This document shows positions 4,343 to 12,181 of a stretch of DNA of 17,269 nucleotides, in pieces; position 1 is the first letter of the stretch, and every line of letters starts with the position of its first letter. The translations under genes and the position numbers were made by a program. The notes beneath the pieces were generated by a model. That model saw only the letters and a list, made by a program, of their open reading frames with translations, was not told where the DNA came from and ran no database searches. The DNA comes from DASQPR01 sp035713725 (GTDB lineage Bacteria; Actinomycetota; Actinomycetes; Mycobacteriales; Micromonosporaceae): contig DASTMZ010000081.1 of NCBI GenBank assembly GCA_035713725.1, positions 1 through 17,269 of the forward strand, given 5' to 3'.

Positions 4343-5674
4343 ATGAGGCCAGCATCCAAGTTCTCGCTGCGCCGGCTGACCGCCGTCGCCGCGCTGGTCC
4401 CGCTCGCGCTCGTCGCGCTCAGCCTCGCTGCTTGCTCATCGAGCGGTAACAGCGCAAGCGCAAACGGCCCGGTAACCATTACGTTGATGGCCGGTGGCAA
4501 CGATCCCGCGGCCACGAAATTCGCGAAGGACATGGCCGCTGCGTTCCACCAGGCGAACCCCACGATCACGGTCAAGGTCGACACCCGTCCGGGCGGAACC
4601 GATGGCGATAACCTGGTCAAGACCCGCCTGTCGACCGGGACCATGGACGACGTGTTTCTGTACAACTCGGGATCGTTGTTCCAGGCTCTTCACCCCGACC
4701 AAACCTTGCAGCCGCTGACCGACCAACCTTGGGTGAAGGACCTGACCTCCGACTTCAAGAAGACGGTCAGCACATCGAAGGGCCTGTACGGCGCGCCGAA
4801 CGGAACCACCTTCGACGGCGGCATCATGTACAACAAGAAGGTCTATGCGCAGCTCGGTCTCACGGTGCCGACGACGTGGGATCAGTTCATCAGCAATAGC
4901 GAGAAGATCAAGGCCGCCGGAATCATCCCCATCCTCGCGTCGTACGGGGACACCTGGACCAGCCAGCTCTTTGTGCTCGCCGATTTCGCGAACGTGAGTG
5001 CGCAGGACCCCAACTGGGCGACCGACTACACGGACAACAAGGCGAAATACGTGAACCCGCCGGCACTTGCCGGTTTCACGCACACCCGGCAGGTCTTCGA
5101 CTTGGATCTGATGAACAAGGACTACGCATCGCTGACGAACGTGAATGCGCTCAAGCTGCTGGCCACCGGCAAGGCGGCGCAGTATCCGATGATCACCGTG
5201 GTGATCCCCAATGTCGTGCAGAGTAACCCGGACCAGGTCAACGACATCGGCTACTTCGCGATGCCGACGGACTCGGGTGACCCCCACGCGACGGTTTGGG
5301 AGTCAAACGGGACGTACATTCCGAAGTCCACGAAGGGCGCCAAGCTCGTCGCGGCCAAGAAACTCGTCGCCTTCATCAACTCGCCGGCCGGTTGCGATAT
5401 CCAGAACTCGGCTGGTATTCCGTCGGGTCCGTACGCGATCAGCTCGTGCACGGTTCCGAGCAATGCACCGGCGCTGGTCGCCGATGAGCTGAAGTATCAA
5501 ACCGATGGAAAGACCGGCCTGGCGCTCGAGTTCATCTCGCCGATCAAGGGACCGAACCTCGAGAAGATCCTCGTACAGGTCGGCTCCGGCATCAGCAGCG
5601 CGCAGCAGGGCGCTCAACTTTACGACCAGGACGTGAAGGCCCAGGCCCAGCAGCTCGGACTCCCGGGCTGGTAG
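4343..5674 (+). CDS. ABC sugar transporter substrate-binding lipoprotein
   Basis: This 443-residue protein is a family 1 extracellular solute-binding protein. A positively charged N-terminus (MRPASKFSLRR) and hydrophobic stretch lead to a lipobox LSLAAC with Cys31, so it should be exported and anchored to the outer face of the membrane. The mature part starts VTITLMAGGNDPAATKFAKDMAAAFHQANP, a typical opening for sugar binding proteins. Features such as FDGGIMYNKKVYAQLGLTVPTTWDQF, common in oligosaccharide binders, follow. AGGAG lies 6 nt before the ATG. As first gene of the operon and followed by two permeases, it sets the importer's specificity. Rhamnose or rhamnose-containing oligosaccharide is inferred only from the downstream enzymes. 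Confidence 0.93.
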   Translation: MRPASKFSLRRLTAVAALVPLALVALSLAACSSSGNSASANGPVTITLMAGGNDPAATKFAKDMAAAFHQANPTITVKVDTRPGGTDGDNLVKTRLSTGTMDDVFLYNSGSLFQALHPDQTLQPLTDQPWVKDLTSDFKKTVSTSKGLYGAPNGTTFDGGIMYNKKVYAQLGLTVPTTWDQFISNSEKIKAAGIIPILASYGDTWTSQLFVLADFANVSAQDPNWATDYTDNKAKYVNPPALAGFTHTRQVFDLDLMNKDYASLTNVNALKLLATGKAAQYPMITVVIPNVVQSNPDQVNDIGYFAMPTDSGDPHATVWESNGTYIPKSTKGAKLVAAKKLVAFINSPAGCDIQNSAGIPSGPYAISSCTVPSNAPALVADELKYQTDGKTGLALEFISPIKGPNLEKILVQVGSGISSAQQGAQLYDQDVKAQAQQLGLPGW

Positions 5675-5714
5675 AAGGCGGCCGGACGTTGTGCCCGAAG
5701 GGCAAGGCGTCCGA

Positions 5715-5751
5715 ACATGGGGTCGATGACCACCGGCCATCGACCCCATGT
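5715..5751 (+). other. 14-bp intercistronic hairpin between binding protein and permease genes
   Basis: ACATGGGGTCGATG (5715-5728) pairs perfectly with CATCGACCCCATGT (5738-5751) around a 9-nt loop. It lies in the 114-nt gap between the binding-protein stop and the permease start. No T-run follows, so complete termination is unlikely. In malE-malF type operons a structure here protects the upstream message or partly stops transcription, raising binding protein over permease; the same is inferred here. Confidence 0.7.
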
Positions 5752-5788
5752 GTCGCATCTGTCCAGTGAACCGGATGAGGAGCAAATC

Positions 5789-6724
5789 GTGTCGACGACC
5801 AAGACCGCGACCCCAATTCGGGCGGCTGACGTCATCACCGAGCCTCATGTGCCGAAGAAGCGGCGCCCGATCAAGTCGTACTACCCGACGTCGTTCTTCA
5901 TCCCGACGGTCGTGCTCTACGTCGTCTTGTTCGCTGTCCCCTCGGTCGCCTCGTTCTACTTCTCACTGACAAGGTGGTCGCTGTTCGACTCGCACTTCAT
6001 CGGGTTCGACAACTTCGTCGAGTTCTTCCAGAATCCGCAGCTCTACACCAGCTTCATCCACACCCTGCTCTACGGCGTCATCACCTCGGGCGCAAAGGTC
6101 ATCATCGGGTTCTTCCTGGCGGTGCTCCTTACCAGCCCAGTCGTCGGTCGCGGCTACCTCCGAGCAGTCGTGTTCTTTCCGGTCCTGGTTTCGACGATCG
6201 GTGTCGGGTTCATGTTCAAGTCGCTGCTCGACCCGTTCCATGGCATGGTCAACGCCGTTCTCGGGTTCTTCGGGCTGCCGCAACCGGGCTGGTTCACCGA
6301 TCCACACCTCGCCATCTACACGATCGCGGCCGTCGACGTCTGGAAGGGCGTCGGCATTGCGACGCTCATCTTCATGGCCGGCATTGTCGCAATTCCGAAC
6401 GAGTACTTCGAGTCGGCGAAGATTGACGGCGCCGGCTCATGGAAGATCTTGCGCGAGATTACGATCCCGCTCTCGAGAGGGCCGACGGCTACCGTCATCA
6501 TCCTCTCGTTGATCGGCGGGCTCCGATCCTTCGACATCATCTGGGCCACCACGGGCGGCGGACCCGGCTTCACGAGCGACGTGATCGCATCCGTGATCTA
6601 CAAGGAATACCAGGCCGGCTTCTACGGGCTGTCGGCCGCTGGAAACGTAATCCTGTTCCTCGTCGTCACAGTGATCATGGTTCCGCTGGCGTACGTGCTC
6701 AATCGAAGGCAGGTGGAACTGTGA
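5789..6724 (+). CDS. ABC sugar transporter permease (MalF type)
   Basis: The 311-residue integral membrane protein is of the carbohydrate-uptake CUT1 MalF type. About six membrane segments are visible, starting with FFIPTVVLYVVLFAVPSVASFYFSL. The cytoplasmic coupling loop has the EAA signature IPNEYFESAKIDGAGSWKILREITIPL. The track ahead of the first segment (about 45 residues, rich in Thr, Lys and Arg) is cytoplasmic. The GTG start at 5789 is chosen because GAGGAG ends 6 nt upstream; an ATG at 5717 lies inside the hairpin and has no ribosome site. Its stop overlaps the next permease's GTG by 4 nt (GTGA), indicating translational coupling and a MalFG-like heterodimer. No ATPase gene follows. 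A shared MsiK-like ATPase elsewhere, as known in Streptomyces, would be required. Confidence 0.92.
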   Translation: MSTTKTATPIRAADVITEPHVPKKRRPIKSYYPTSFFIPTVVLYVVLFAVPSVASFYFSLTRWSLFDSHFIGFDNFVEFFQNPQLYTSFIHTLLYGVITSGAKVIIGFFLAVLLTSPVVGRGYLRAVVFFPVLVSTIGVGFMFKSLLDPFHGMVNAVLGFFGLPQPGWFTDPHLAIYTIAAVDVWKGVGIATLIFMAGIVAIPNEYFESAKIDGAGSWKILREITIPLSRGPTATVIILSLIGGLRSFDIIWATTGGGPGFTSDVIASVIYKEYQAGFYGLSAAGNVILFLVVTVIMVPLAYVLNRRQVEL

Positions 6725-7554
6725 CCGGTGTACGCGTCCGTGCCTGGGTAGTTGGCATCATCTCGATCCTCGTATCCGTCGTCGTCTTCCTGGTGCCATT
6801 TGTGTTTGTGGTTCTCCAGGCGTCGAAGGATCCGGCCGATGCGTCGACTCTCGCATTCTCGTGGCCGGCGCACTGGCAGTTCTTCGCGAATCTGCGCGCC
6901 GTGCTCCAGACGAACGACGGAATCATCTGGCGCGCCTTCTTCAACAGCGCGATCCTGACCGTCACCTCAGTCACGATCACCGTCGTTCTCGCGGCGATGG
7001 CCGGCTACGTGCTTGCGCGACGCAAGAGCAAGTGGAACGCCGTCGTCAACTTTTTCGTGCTCGCAGGATTGATCGTGCCACCCGCGGTGGTGCCGACCAT
7101 CTGGGTGCTTCAGCGCCTCCACCTCTTCGGGACGTTGTCGGGAATGATCCTGATCGAGGCCACCTTCGGGCTGTCCTTCTCGATCCTGCTGTTCCGCGCC
7201 TTCGTCGGAAACATTCCTCGTGAGCTCGACGAGGCGGCGGTGCTCGACGGCGCGGGCCCGTTCCGGCTGTTCTTCCGGGTTGTCTTGCCCTTGTTGCGAC
7301 CCGTGGTTGTGACGGTGGTTGTGGTCCAAGCGGTGTTCGTCTTCAACGACTTCGCCGGCCCGCTCTACTTCCTCCCGGGCAACGAGCACGCGACGGTACA
7401 GCTCACCCTGTTCACCTTCCAGGGACAGAACATCAGCTTCTACAACCTGCTGTTCATGGACATCCTGCTGATCACGATCCCACCCCTCATCGCCTACGTC
7501 TTCTCCAACCGGCAGATCGTCGCAGGGCTCACGAGCGGCGCCATCAAGGGCTGA
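6721..7554 (+). CDS. ABC sugar transporter permease (MalG type)
   Basis: The 277-residue CUT1 permease has about six transmembrane segments, the first being VVGIISILVSVVVFLVPFVFVVL. The EAA coupling motif IPRELDEAAVLDGAGPFRLFFRVVLPLLRP is close to consensus. It ends with NRQIVAGLTSGAIKG, the usual C-terminal motif of MalG-like proteins. The GTG at 6721 overlaps the upstream stop and has AGGTGG 4 nt before it. The same frame is open further upstream, but that stretch only shadows the first permease. With the preceding permease it should form the membrane channel. The isomerase gene begins 27 nt after its stop. Confidence 0.92.
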   Translation: MTGVRVRAWVVGIISILVSVVVFLVPFVFVVLQASKDPADASTLAFSWPAHWQFFANLRAVLQTNDGIIWRAFFNSAILTVTSVTITVVLAAMAGYVLARRKSKWNAVVNFFVLAGLIVPPAVVPTIWVLQRLHLFGTLSGMILIEATFGLSFSILLFRAFVGNIPRELDEAAVLDGAGPFRLFFRVVLPLLRPVVVTVVVVQAVFVFNDFAGPLYFLPGNEHATVQLTLFTFQGQNISFYNLLFMDILLITIPPLIAYVFSNRQIVAGLTSGAIKG

Positions 7555-7581
7555 CACGGCTGAATGAAAGTGAGCACACAT

Positions 7582-8748
7582 ATGTCTGACCGGTCCGCCG
7601 CCGTCGAAGTCCTGACGCGGCAGCGCATCGAGCTTCCGTCCTGGGCGTTCGGCAACTCCGGAACCCGGTTCAAGGTCTTCGCCCAGCCGGGAGTGCCACG
7701 TGACCCGTTCGAAAAGATCGCGGACGCCGCGCAGGTGCACCGATTCACCGGGATCGCGCCGACGATCGCACTCCACATCCCGTGGGACAAGGTCGACGAC
7801 TACGCGGACCTCGCCGCGACCGCGAAGGACCAGGGCATCGAGCTTGGCACCATCAACGCGAACGTCTTCCAGGACGACGACTACAAGCTCGGCAGCCTAA
7901 CCAACCCCGACCCACGGATCCGCCGCAAGGCGCTGAAGCATCTCTACGAGTGCGTCGACATCATGGACGAGACCGGCTCACGCGACTTGAAGCTGTGGTT
8001 CTCGGACGGCACGAACTATCCCGGCCAGGACAGCATCCGTGCCCGTCAGGACCGGTTGGCCGAGGGTTTGGCCGCGATCTACGGTCGGCTCGGCGAACAG
8101 CAGCGCCTGATTCTCGAGTACAAGTTGTTCGAGCCGGCGTTCTACACCACGGACGTCCCGGATTGGGGTACGTCGTTCGCGCACTGCCTGCAACTCGGCG
8201 ACCGTGCGAAGGTGTGCGTCGACACCGGTCATCACGCGCCCGGTACGAACATCGAGTTCATCGTCGCCTTCCTGCTGCGTGCCGGGAAGCTGGGCGCGTT
8301 CGACTTCAACTCGCGCTTCTACGCCGACGACGATCTCATGGTCGGCGCGGCCGACCCGTTCCAGTTGTTCCGCATCCTGTTCGAGGTGCGGCTTGGCAAC
8401 GGGTTCGCGGAGGACAGCGATATCGCCTTCATGCTCGACCAATGCCATAACATCGAGCCGAAGATTCCGGCTCAGATCCGGTCCGTGATGAACGTGCAGG
8501 AGGCGACCGCGAAGGCGCTGCTCGTCGATCTCGACGCGCTCACCGCGGCACAGGCGGCAGGTGACGTGCTCGCGGCGAACGCGGTCCTGATGGACGCCTA
8601 CAACACAGATGTCCGGCCGCTGCTCGCACAGTTACGCTCGGAACAAGGTCTCGATCCGGATCCGATGCGGGCGTACGCCGAGTCGGGGTACGCAGAGCGC
8701 ATCATCGCCGAACGCGTGGGCGGGCAGCAGGCAGGCTGGGGAGCATGA
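7582..8748 (+). CDS. rhaI: L-rhamnose isomerase, RhaI type
   Basis: The 388-residue enzyme interconverts L-rhamnose and L-rhamnulose, the first catabolic step, in the cytoplasm. It resembles the RhaI family (Pseudomonas stutzeri-type isomerase) rather than E. coli RhaA. It shows a TIM-barrel layout with likely metal ligands in LILEYKLFEPAFYTTD (Glu), VCVDTGHHAPGTNIE (Asp and His) and FDFNSRFYADDDLMVG (Asp). N-terminal SWAFGNSGTRFKVF and the late DQCHNIEPKIPAQIRSVMNVQE are also familiar from this family. Two in-frame ATGs exist, 7564 and 7582; I choose 7582 because a GTGAG-like site precedes it, but 7564 is possible. Its stop overlaps the aldolase start (ATGA). L-rhamnose isomerases of this family often accept other aldoses, so specificity rests on the neighbours. 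Confidence 0.93.
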   Translation: MSDRSAAVEVLTRQRIELPSWAFGNSGTRFKVFAQPGVPRDPFEKIADAAQVHRFTGIAPTIALHIPWDKVDDYADLAATAKDQGIELGTINANVFQDDDYKLGSLTNPDPRIRRKALKHLYECVDIMDETGSRDLKLWFSDGTNYPGQDSIRARQDRLAEGLAAIYGRLGEQQRLILEYKLFEPAFYTTDVPDWGTSFAHCLQLGDRAKVCVDTGHHAPGTNIEFIVAFLLRAGKLGAFDFNSRFYADDDLMVGAADPFQLFRILFEVRLGNGFAEDSDIAFMLDQCHNIEPKIPAQIRSVMNVQEATAKALLVDLDALTAAQAAGDVLAANAVLMDAYNTDVRPLLAQLRSEQGLDPDPMRAYAESGYAERIIAERVGGQQAGWGA

Positions 8749-10772
8749 CCGAGGTTGTCGCGGATCTGATCGCACGCTCCAATCGGCTCGGCGCCGACCC
8801 GCGCAACACGAACTACGCCGGCGGCAACACATCGGCGAAGGGTACCGACATCGACCCCGCCACCGGGAAGTCGGTAGAACTGTTGTGGGTCAAGGGCTCC
8901 GGCGGTGACCTGGGTACGCTGACCGCTGCCGGACTCGCGGTGCTGCGGCTCGATCGCGTTCGCGCGCTGGTCGACGTCTATCCCGGTGTCGCGCGCGAGG
9001 ACGAAATGGTGGCCGCGTTCGACTACTGCTTGCACGGCAAGGGTGGCGCGGCACCATCGATCGACACCGCGATGCACGGGCTCGTGGACCAGCCGTACGT
9101 CGACCACCTGCACCCGGATTCGGGGATCGCGCTCGCCACGGCGGCCGATGGTGAGCGGCTCACCCGGGAGTGCTTCGGCGATCGCGTGCAGTGGGTGCCG
9201 TGGCGGCGTCCCGGCTTCCAACTCGGGCTGGACATCGCTGCCATCGCGCGAGAGAACCCCGGCGCGATCGGCTGTGTGCTCGGTGGACATGGCATCACCG
9301 CATGGGGATCAACGAGCGACGAGTGCGAGGCGCACTCGCTGGAGATCATCCGTACCGCCGAGGCATTCATCGCCGCGCGCGGCAAGGCGGAACCGTTCGG
9401 CGATGCCGTACACACGACGTTGCCTGCCGCAGCGCGCCGGGCACGGGCCGCGGCGCTGTTTCCGGTGCTGCGCGGCTTGGCGTCGACCGACCGGCCGCAG
9501 GTTGGGCACTTCACCGACTGCGACGCGGTGCTGGAGTTTGTCTCGCGCCGTGAGCACCCGCGACTAGCCGCGCTCGGGACGTCATGCCCGGATCACTTCC
9601 TGCGGACGAAGGTCCGGCCGATGGTGCTCGACCTGCCCGCGTCGACGCCGATCGAGGACACCATCTCGCGGCTACGGGAGCTGCACGCCGCATACCGGGG
9701 TGATTACGCCGCCTACTACAATCGCTACGCCGACGCGGAATCGCCGCCGATGCGTGGCGCCGACCCAGCGATCGTGCTCGTCCCCGGCGTCGGGATGTTC
9801 AGCTTTGGCAAGGACAAGCAGACGGCGCGAGTGGCGGCCGAGTTCTACGTCAACGCGATCAACGCCATGCGCGCCGCCGAAGCCATCTCGAGCTACGCGC
9901 CGATCGACGAGTCGGAGAAGTTCCGCATCGAATACTGGTCGCTCGAAGAAGCCAAGCTTGCGCGCCTGCCGAAGCCGAAACCGCTCGCGACCCGGATCGC
10001 GCTGGTGACCGGCGGCGGGTCGGGCATCGGGCGCGCCGTCGCCCACCGCCTCGCCGCCGAGGGTGCCTGCGTCGTGGTCGCCGATCGGGATGCGGAGGCG
10101 GCGCAATCCGTCGCCAAGGAATTGGGCACGGCCGACGTCGCCGTTGCGGTCGCTGTCGACATCACGGAGGAAGACCAGATCGAGGCGGCGCTGCACGACG
10201 GCGTGATGGCCTTCGGCGGCATCGATCTCGTCGTGAACAACGCCGGGCTGTCGATCTCCAAGCCGCTGCTCGAAACGACCGCCGCGGACTGGGATCTGCA
10301 GCACGACGTGATGGCCCGCGGGTCGTTCTTGGTGAGCCGCGAGGCGGCCCGAGTCATGCAGGCGCAAGGCATCGGTGGCGACATCGTTTACATCGCGTCC
10401 AAGAACAGCGTGTTCGCCGGACCCAACAACATCGCGTACGCCGCGACGAAGGCCGACCAGGCGCATCAAGTGCGACTGCTCGCGGCGGAACTCGGCGCCT
10501 TCGGCGTCCGGGTCAACGGCGTCAACCCCGATGGTGTGGTACGCGGCTCCGGCATCTTCGCCGGTGGCTGGGGTGCCCAACGCGCCGCGGTCTACGGGGT
10601 GCCCGAGGAGGAACTCGGCGCGTTCTACGCCCAGCGCACCTTGCTCAAGCGCGAGGTGCTGCCGGAACACGTGGCGGCCGCGGTGTTTGCGTTGACCGGC
10701 GGCGACCTGTCGCTGACCACCGGTCTCCATATCCCGGTCGACGCCGGCGTGGCCGCGGCGTTTCTGCGCTGA
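8745..10772 (+). CDS. rhaEW: Bifunctional rhamnulose-1-phosphate aldolase / lactaldehyde dehydrogenase
   Basis: The 675-residue fusion carries two enzymes. Residues 1 to about 400 are a class II aldolase/adducin domain with ARSNRLGADPRNTNYAGGNTSAKG, the probable zinc-ligand cluster VDHLHPDS and a further His in LGGHGITAWG. This half would split L-rhamnulose-1-phosphate into DHAP and L-lactaldehyde. From about residue 417 a short-chain dehydrogenase follows, with cofactor motif TGGGSGIGRA (about 423-432), NNAG, Ser552 and Tyr565-xxx-Lys569, completing the catalytic triad. It would oxidise L-lactaldehyde to L-lactate with NAD. The fusion is a recognised family in Actinobacteria, Bacilli and alpha-proteobacteria. 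The start overlaps the rhaI stop by 4 nt and the stop overlaps rhaB by 1 nt, so the three enzymes are probably made in step. All catalytic residues I can identify are intact. Confidence 0.95.
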   Translation: MTEVVADLIARSNRLGADPRNTNYAGGNTSAKGTDIDPATGKSVELLWVKGSGGDLGTLTAAGLAVLRLDRVRALVDVYPGVAREDEMVAAFDYCLHGKGGAAPSIDTAMHGLVDQPYVDHLHPDSGIALATAADGERLTRECFGDRVQWVPWRRPGFQLGLDIAAIARENPGAIGCVLGGHGITAWGSTSDECEAHSLEIIRTAEAFIAARGKAEPFGDAVHTTLPAAARRARAAALFPVLRGLASTDRPQVGHFTDCDAVLEFVSRREHPRLAALGTSCPDHFLRTKVRPMVLDLPASTPIEDTISRLRELHAAYRGDYAAYYNRYADAESPPMRGADPAIVLVPGVGMFSFGKDKQTARVAAEFYVNAINAMRAAEAISSYAPIDESEKFRIEYWSLEEAKLARLPKPKPLATRIALVTGGGSGIGRAVAHRLAAEGACVVVADRDAEAAQSVAKELGTADVAVAVAVDITEEDQIEAALHDGVMAFGGIDLVVNNAGLSISKPLLETTAADWDLQHDVMARGSFLVSREAARVMQAQGIGGDIVYIASKNSVFAGPNNIAYAATKADQAHQVRLLAAELGAFGVRVNGVNPDGVVRGSGIFAGGWGAQRAAVYGVPEEELGAFYAQRTLLKREVLPEHVAAAVFALTGGDLSLTTGLHIPVDAGVAAAFLR

Positions 10773-12181
10773 TGGCCCGCTTCGCAGCAGTCGACCTCGG
10801 TGCGTCGTCGGGACGCGTGATGCTCGCCGACATCGAAGCAGACAAGGTCGCGCTCCGCGAGATGCACCGCTTCCCGAATCGGCCGATCACCGTGCACGGA
10901 ACACTTCAGTGGGACGTGCTTGCGTTGTGGGCCGGCGTACTCGATGGGTTGCGCCACGCGGGCGCGGATGGACCGATCGACGGCGTCGGCGTCGACTCCT
11001 GGGCGATCGATTACGCGCTGCTGGACTCGGACGGTCGGCTGCTCGGCAACCCGACTCACTACCGCGACCGGCGCACCGACGGCATCGCCGAGCAAGTCGG
11101 CGAAATCATGTCGATGGAGAAGCTCTACGCCCACACAGGTGTGCAGATCCTTCCGTTCAACACGGTCTTCCAGCTCGTGGCGGCTCGGGAGTCGGTGGCC
11201 ATGCGCGCCGCGGCACAACTGCTGCTCGTCCCGGACTTGTTCAACTACTGGCTGTCCGGGTACGCCGGCGCCGAGCTGACCGACGCTTCGACGACCGGGC
11301 TGTTGGACGTCCGTACCCGGGCGTGGAGCACCGACGTGTGCACAACGCTTGACTTGCGCGCGGACCTTCTCGCGCCACTCGTCGAGCCGGGAACACCGCT
11401 CGGCCCGCTGACCCCGAAGGTCGCCGCTGATACCGGAATGCGCCACGGAATGGTCTTTGCAGTCGGGTCACACGACACCGCATCCGCTGTGTTGGGCGTA
11501 CCGGCGCGGAACGACCGGTTCGCGTACATCTCGTGCGGCACCTGGTCGCTCGTCGGCGTCGAGGTTGATGCGCCGGTCATCTCCGAGGATGCCTGGGTCG
11601 CAAACTTCAGCAATGAACTCGGCGTCGACGGCACCGTCCGGTTCCTGCGCAACGTGATGGGACTGTGGTTGCTGCAGGAGTCGATCCGCACCTGGGAGCG
11701 TGACGGTGAGCGGATCCGGCTGGATCGTTTGCTGGCCGAGGCCGAACAGGTGCCGCCGCGCCGCTTCCTGATCGACCCGGACCGGCCAGAGTTCCTGCCG
11801 CCCGGCGACATGCCCTCGCGCATCCGCGCGGAATGCCTGCGCATCGGCCGGCCGGAACCGCAGACACCGGCCGAGATCACGCGCTGCATCCTGGACAGCT
11901 TGGCAGACGCCTACCGGCGGGCGGTGGCTGAGGCGGTCCGTCTGACCGGCGTGGCTGCCGAAGTCGTCCACCTCGTTGGCGGCGGCGCAAACAACGCGCT
12001 GCTGTGCCAGCTGACGGCCGACGCATGCGCGTTGCCAGTGATCGCCGGTCCGGTCGAAGCGACCGCGTACGGCAATGTCCTCGTCCAAGCTCGCGCCGCC
12101 GGCGCTGTCACCGGCGACCGCTACCGCTTGCGCGAGCTGCTCCATCCCATCGACACGACGACGTACGGAGCGCGGCAATGA
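10772..12181 (+). CDS. rhaB: Rhamnulokinase
   Basis: The 469-residue protein is a FGGY-family sugar kinase that phosphorylates L-rhamnulose to L-rhamnulose-1-phosphate with ATP. The N-terminal phosphate-binding loop is AAVDLGASSGRVML (about residues 5-18), and substrate-site segment GVDSWAIDYALLD follows near residue 75. SHDTASAVLG contains the expected catalytic base, Asp235. The second domain has ISCGTWSLVG and the adenine-site motif LVGGGANNALLCQLTADACALPV, followed by GPVEATAYGNVLVQA. The length is typical. It starts in the stop of the upstream fusion (TGATG) and its own stop overlaps the rhamnosidase start by 4 nt. Position between aldolase and rhamnosidase confirms rhamnulose over other FGGY substrates such as xylulose or fuculose. 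Confidence 0.95.
   Translation: MARFAAVDLGASSGRVMLADIEADKVALREMHRFPNRPITVHGTLQWDVLALWAGVLDGLRHAGADGPIDGVGVDSWAIDYALLDSDGRLLGNPTHYRDRRTDGIAEQVGEIMSMEKLYAHTGVQILPFNTVFQLVAARESVAMRAAAQLLLVPDLFNYWLSGYAGAELTDASTTGLLDVRTRAWSTDVCTTLDLRADLLAPLVEPGTPLGPLTPKVAADTGMRHGMVFAVGSHDTASAVLGVPARNDRFAYISCGTWSLVGVEVDAPVISEDAWVANFSNELGVDGTVRFLRNVMGLWLLQESIRTWERDGERIRLDRLLAEAEQVPPRRFLIDPDRPEFLPPGDMPSRIRAECLRIGRPEPQTPAEITRCILDSLADAYRRAVAEAVRLTGVAAEVVHLVGGGANNALLCQLTADACALPVIAGPVEATAYGNVLVQARAAGAVTGDRYRLRELLHPIDTTTYGARQ

Noticed and set aside
5715..5751. Full transcription terminator after the binding-protein gene
   Set aside because: No T-run follows the hairpin and the permeases need transcription from upstream, since I see no separate promoter in the gap.
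6439..6720. N-terminal extension of the second permease
   Set aside because: The extension is out-of-frame translation of the first permease. The GTG at 6721 has a ribosome site and the expected first membrane segment follows.
7564..7581. Earlier ATG start for the rhamnose isomerase
   Set aside because: No ribosome site precedes it. It adds only six residues, so the choice is minor and remains uncertain.
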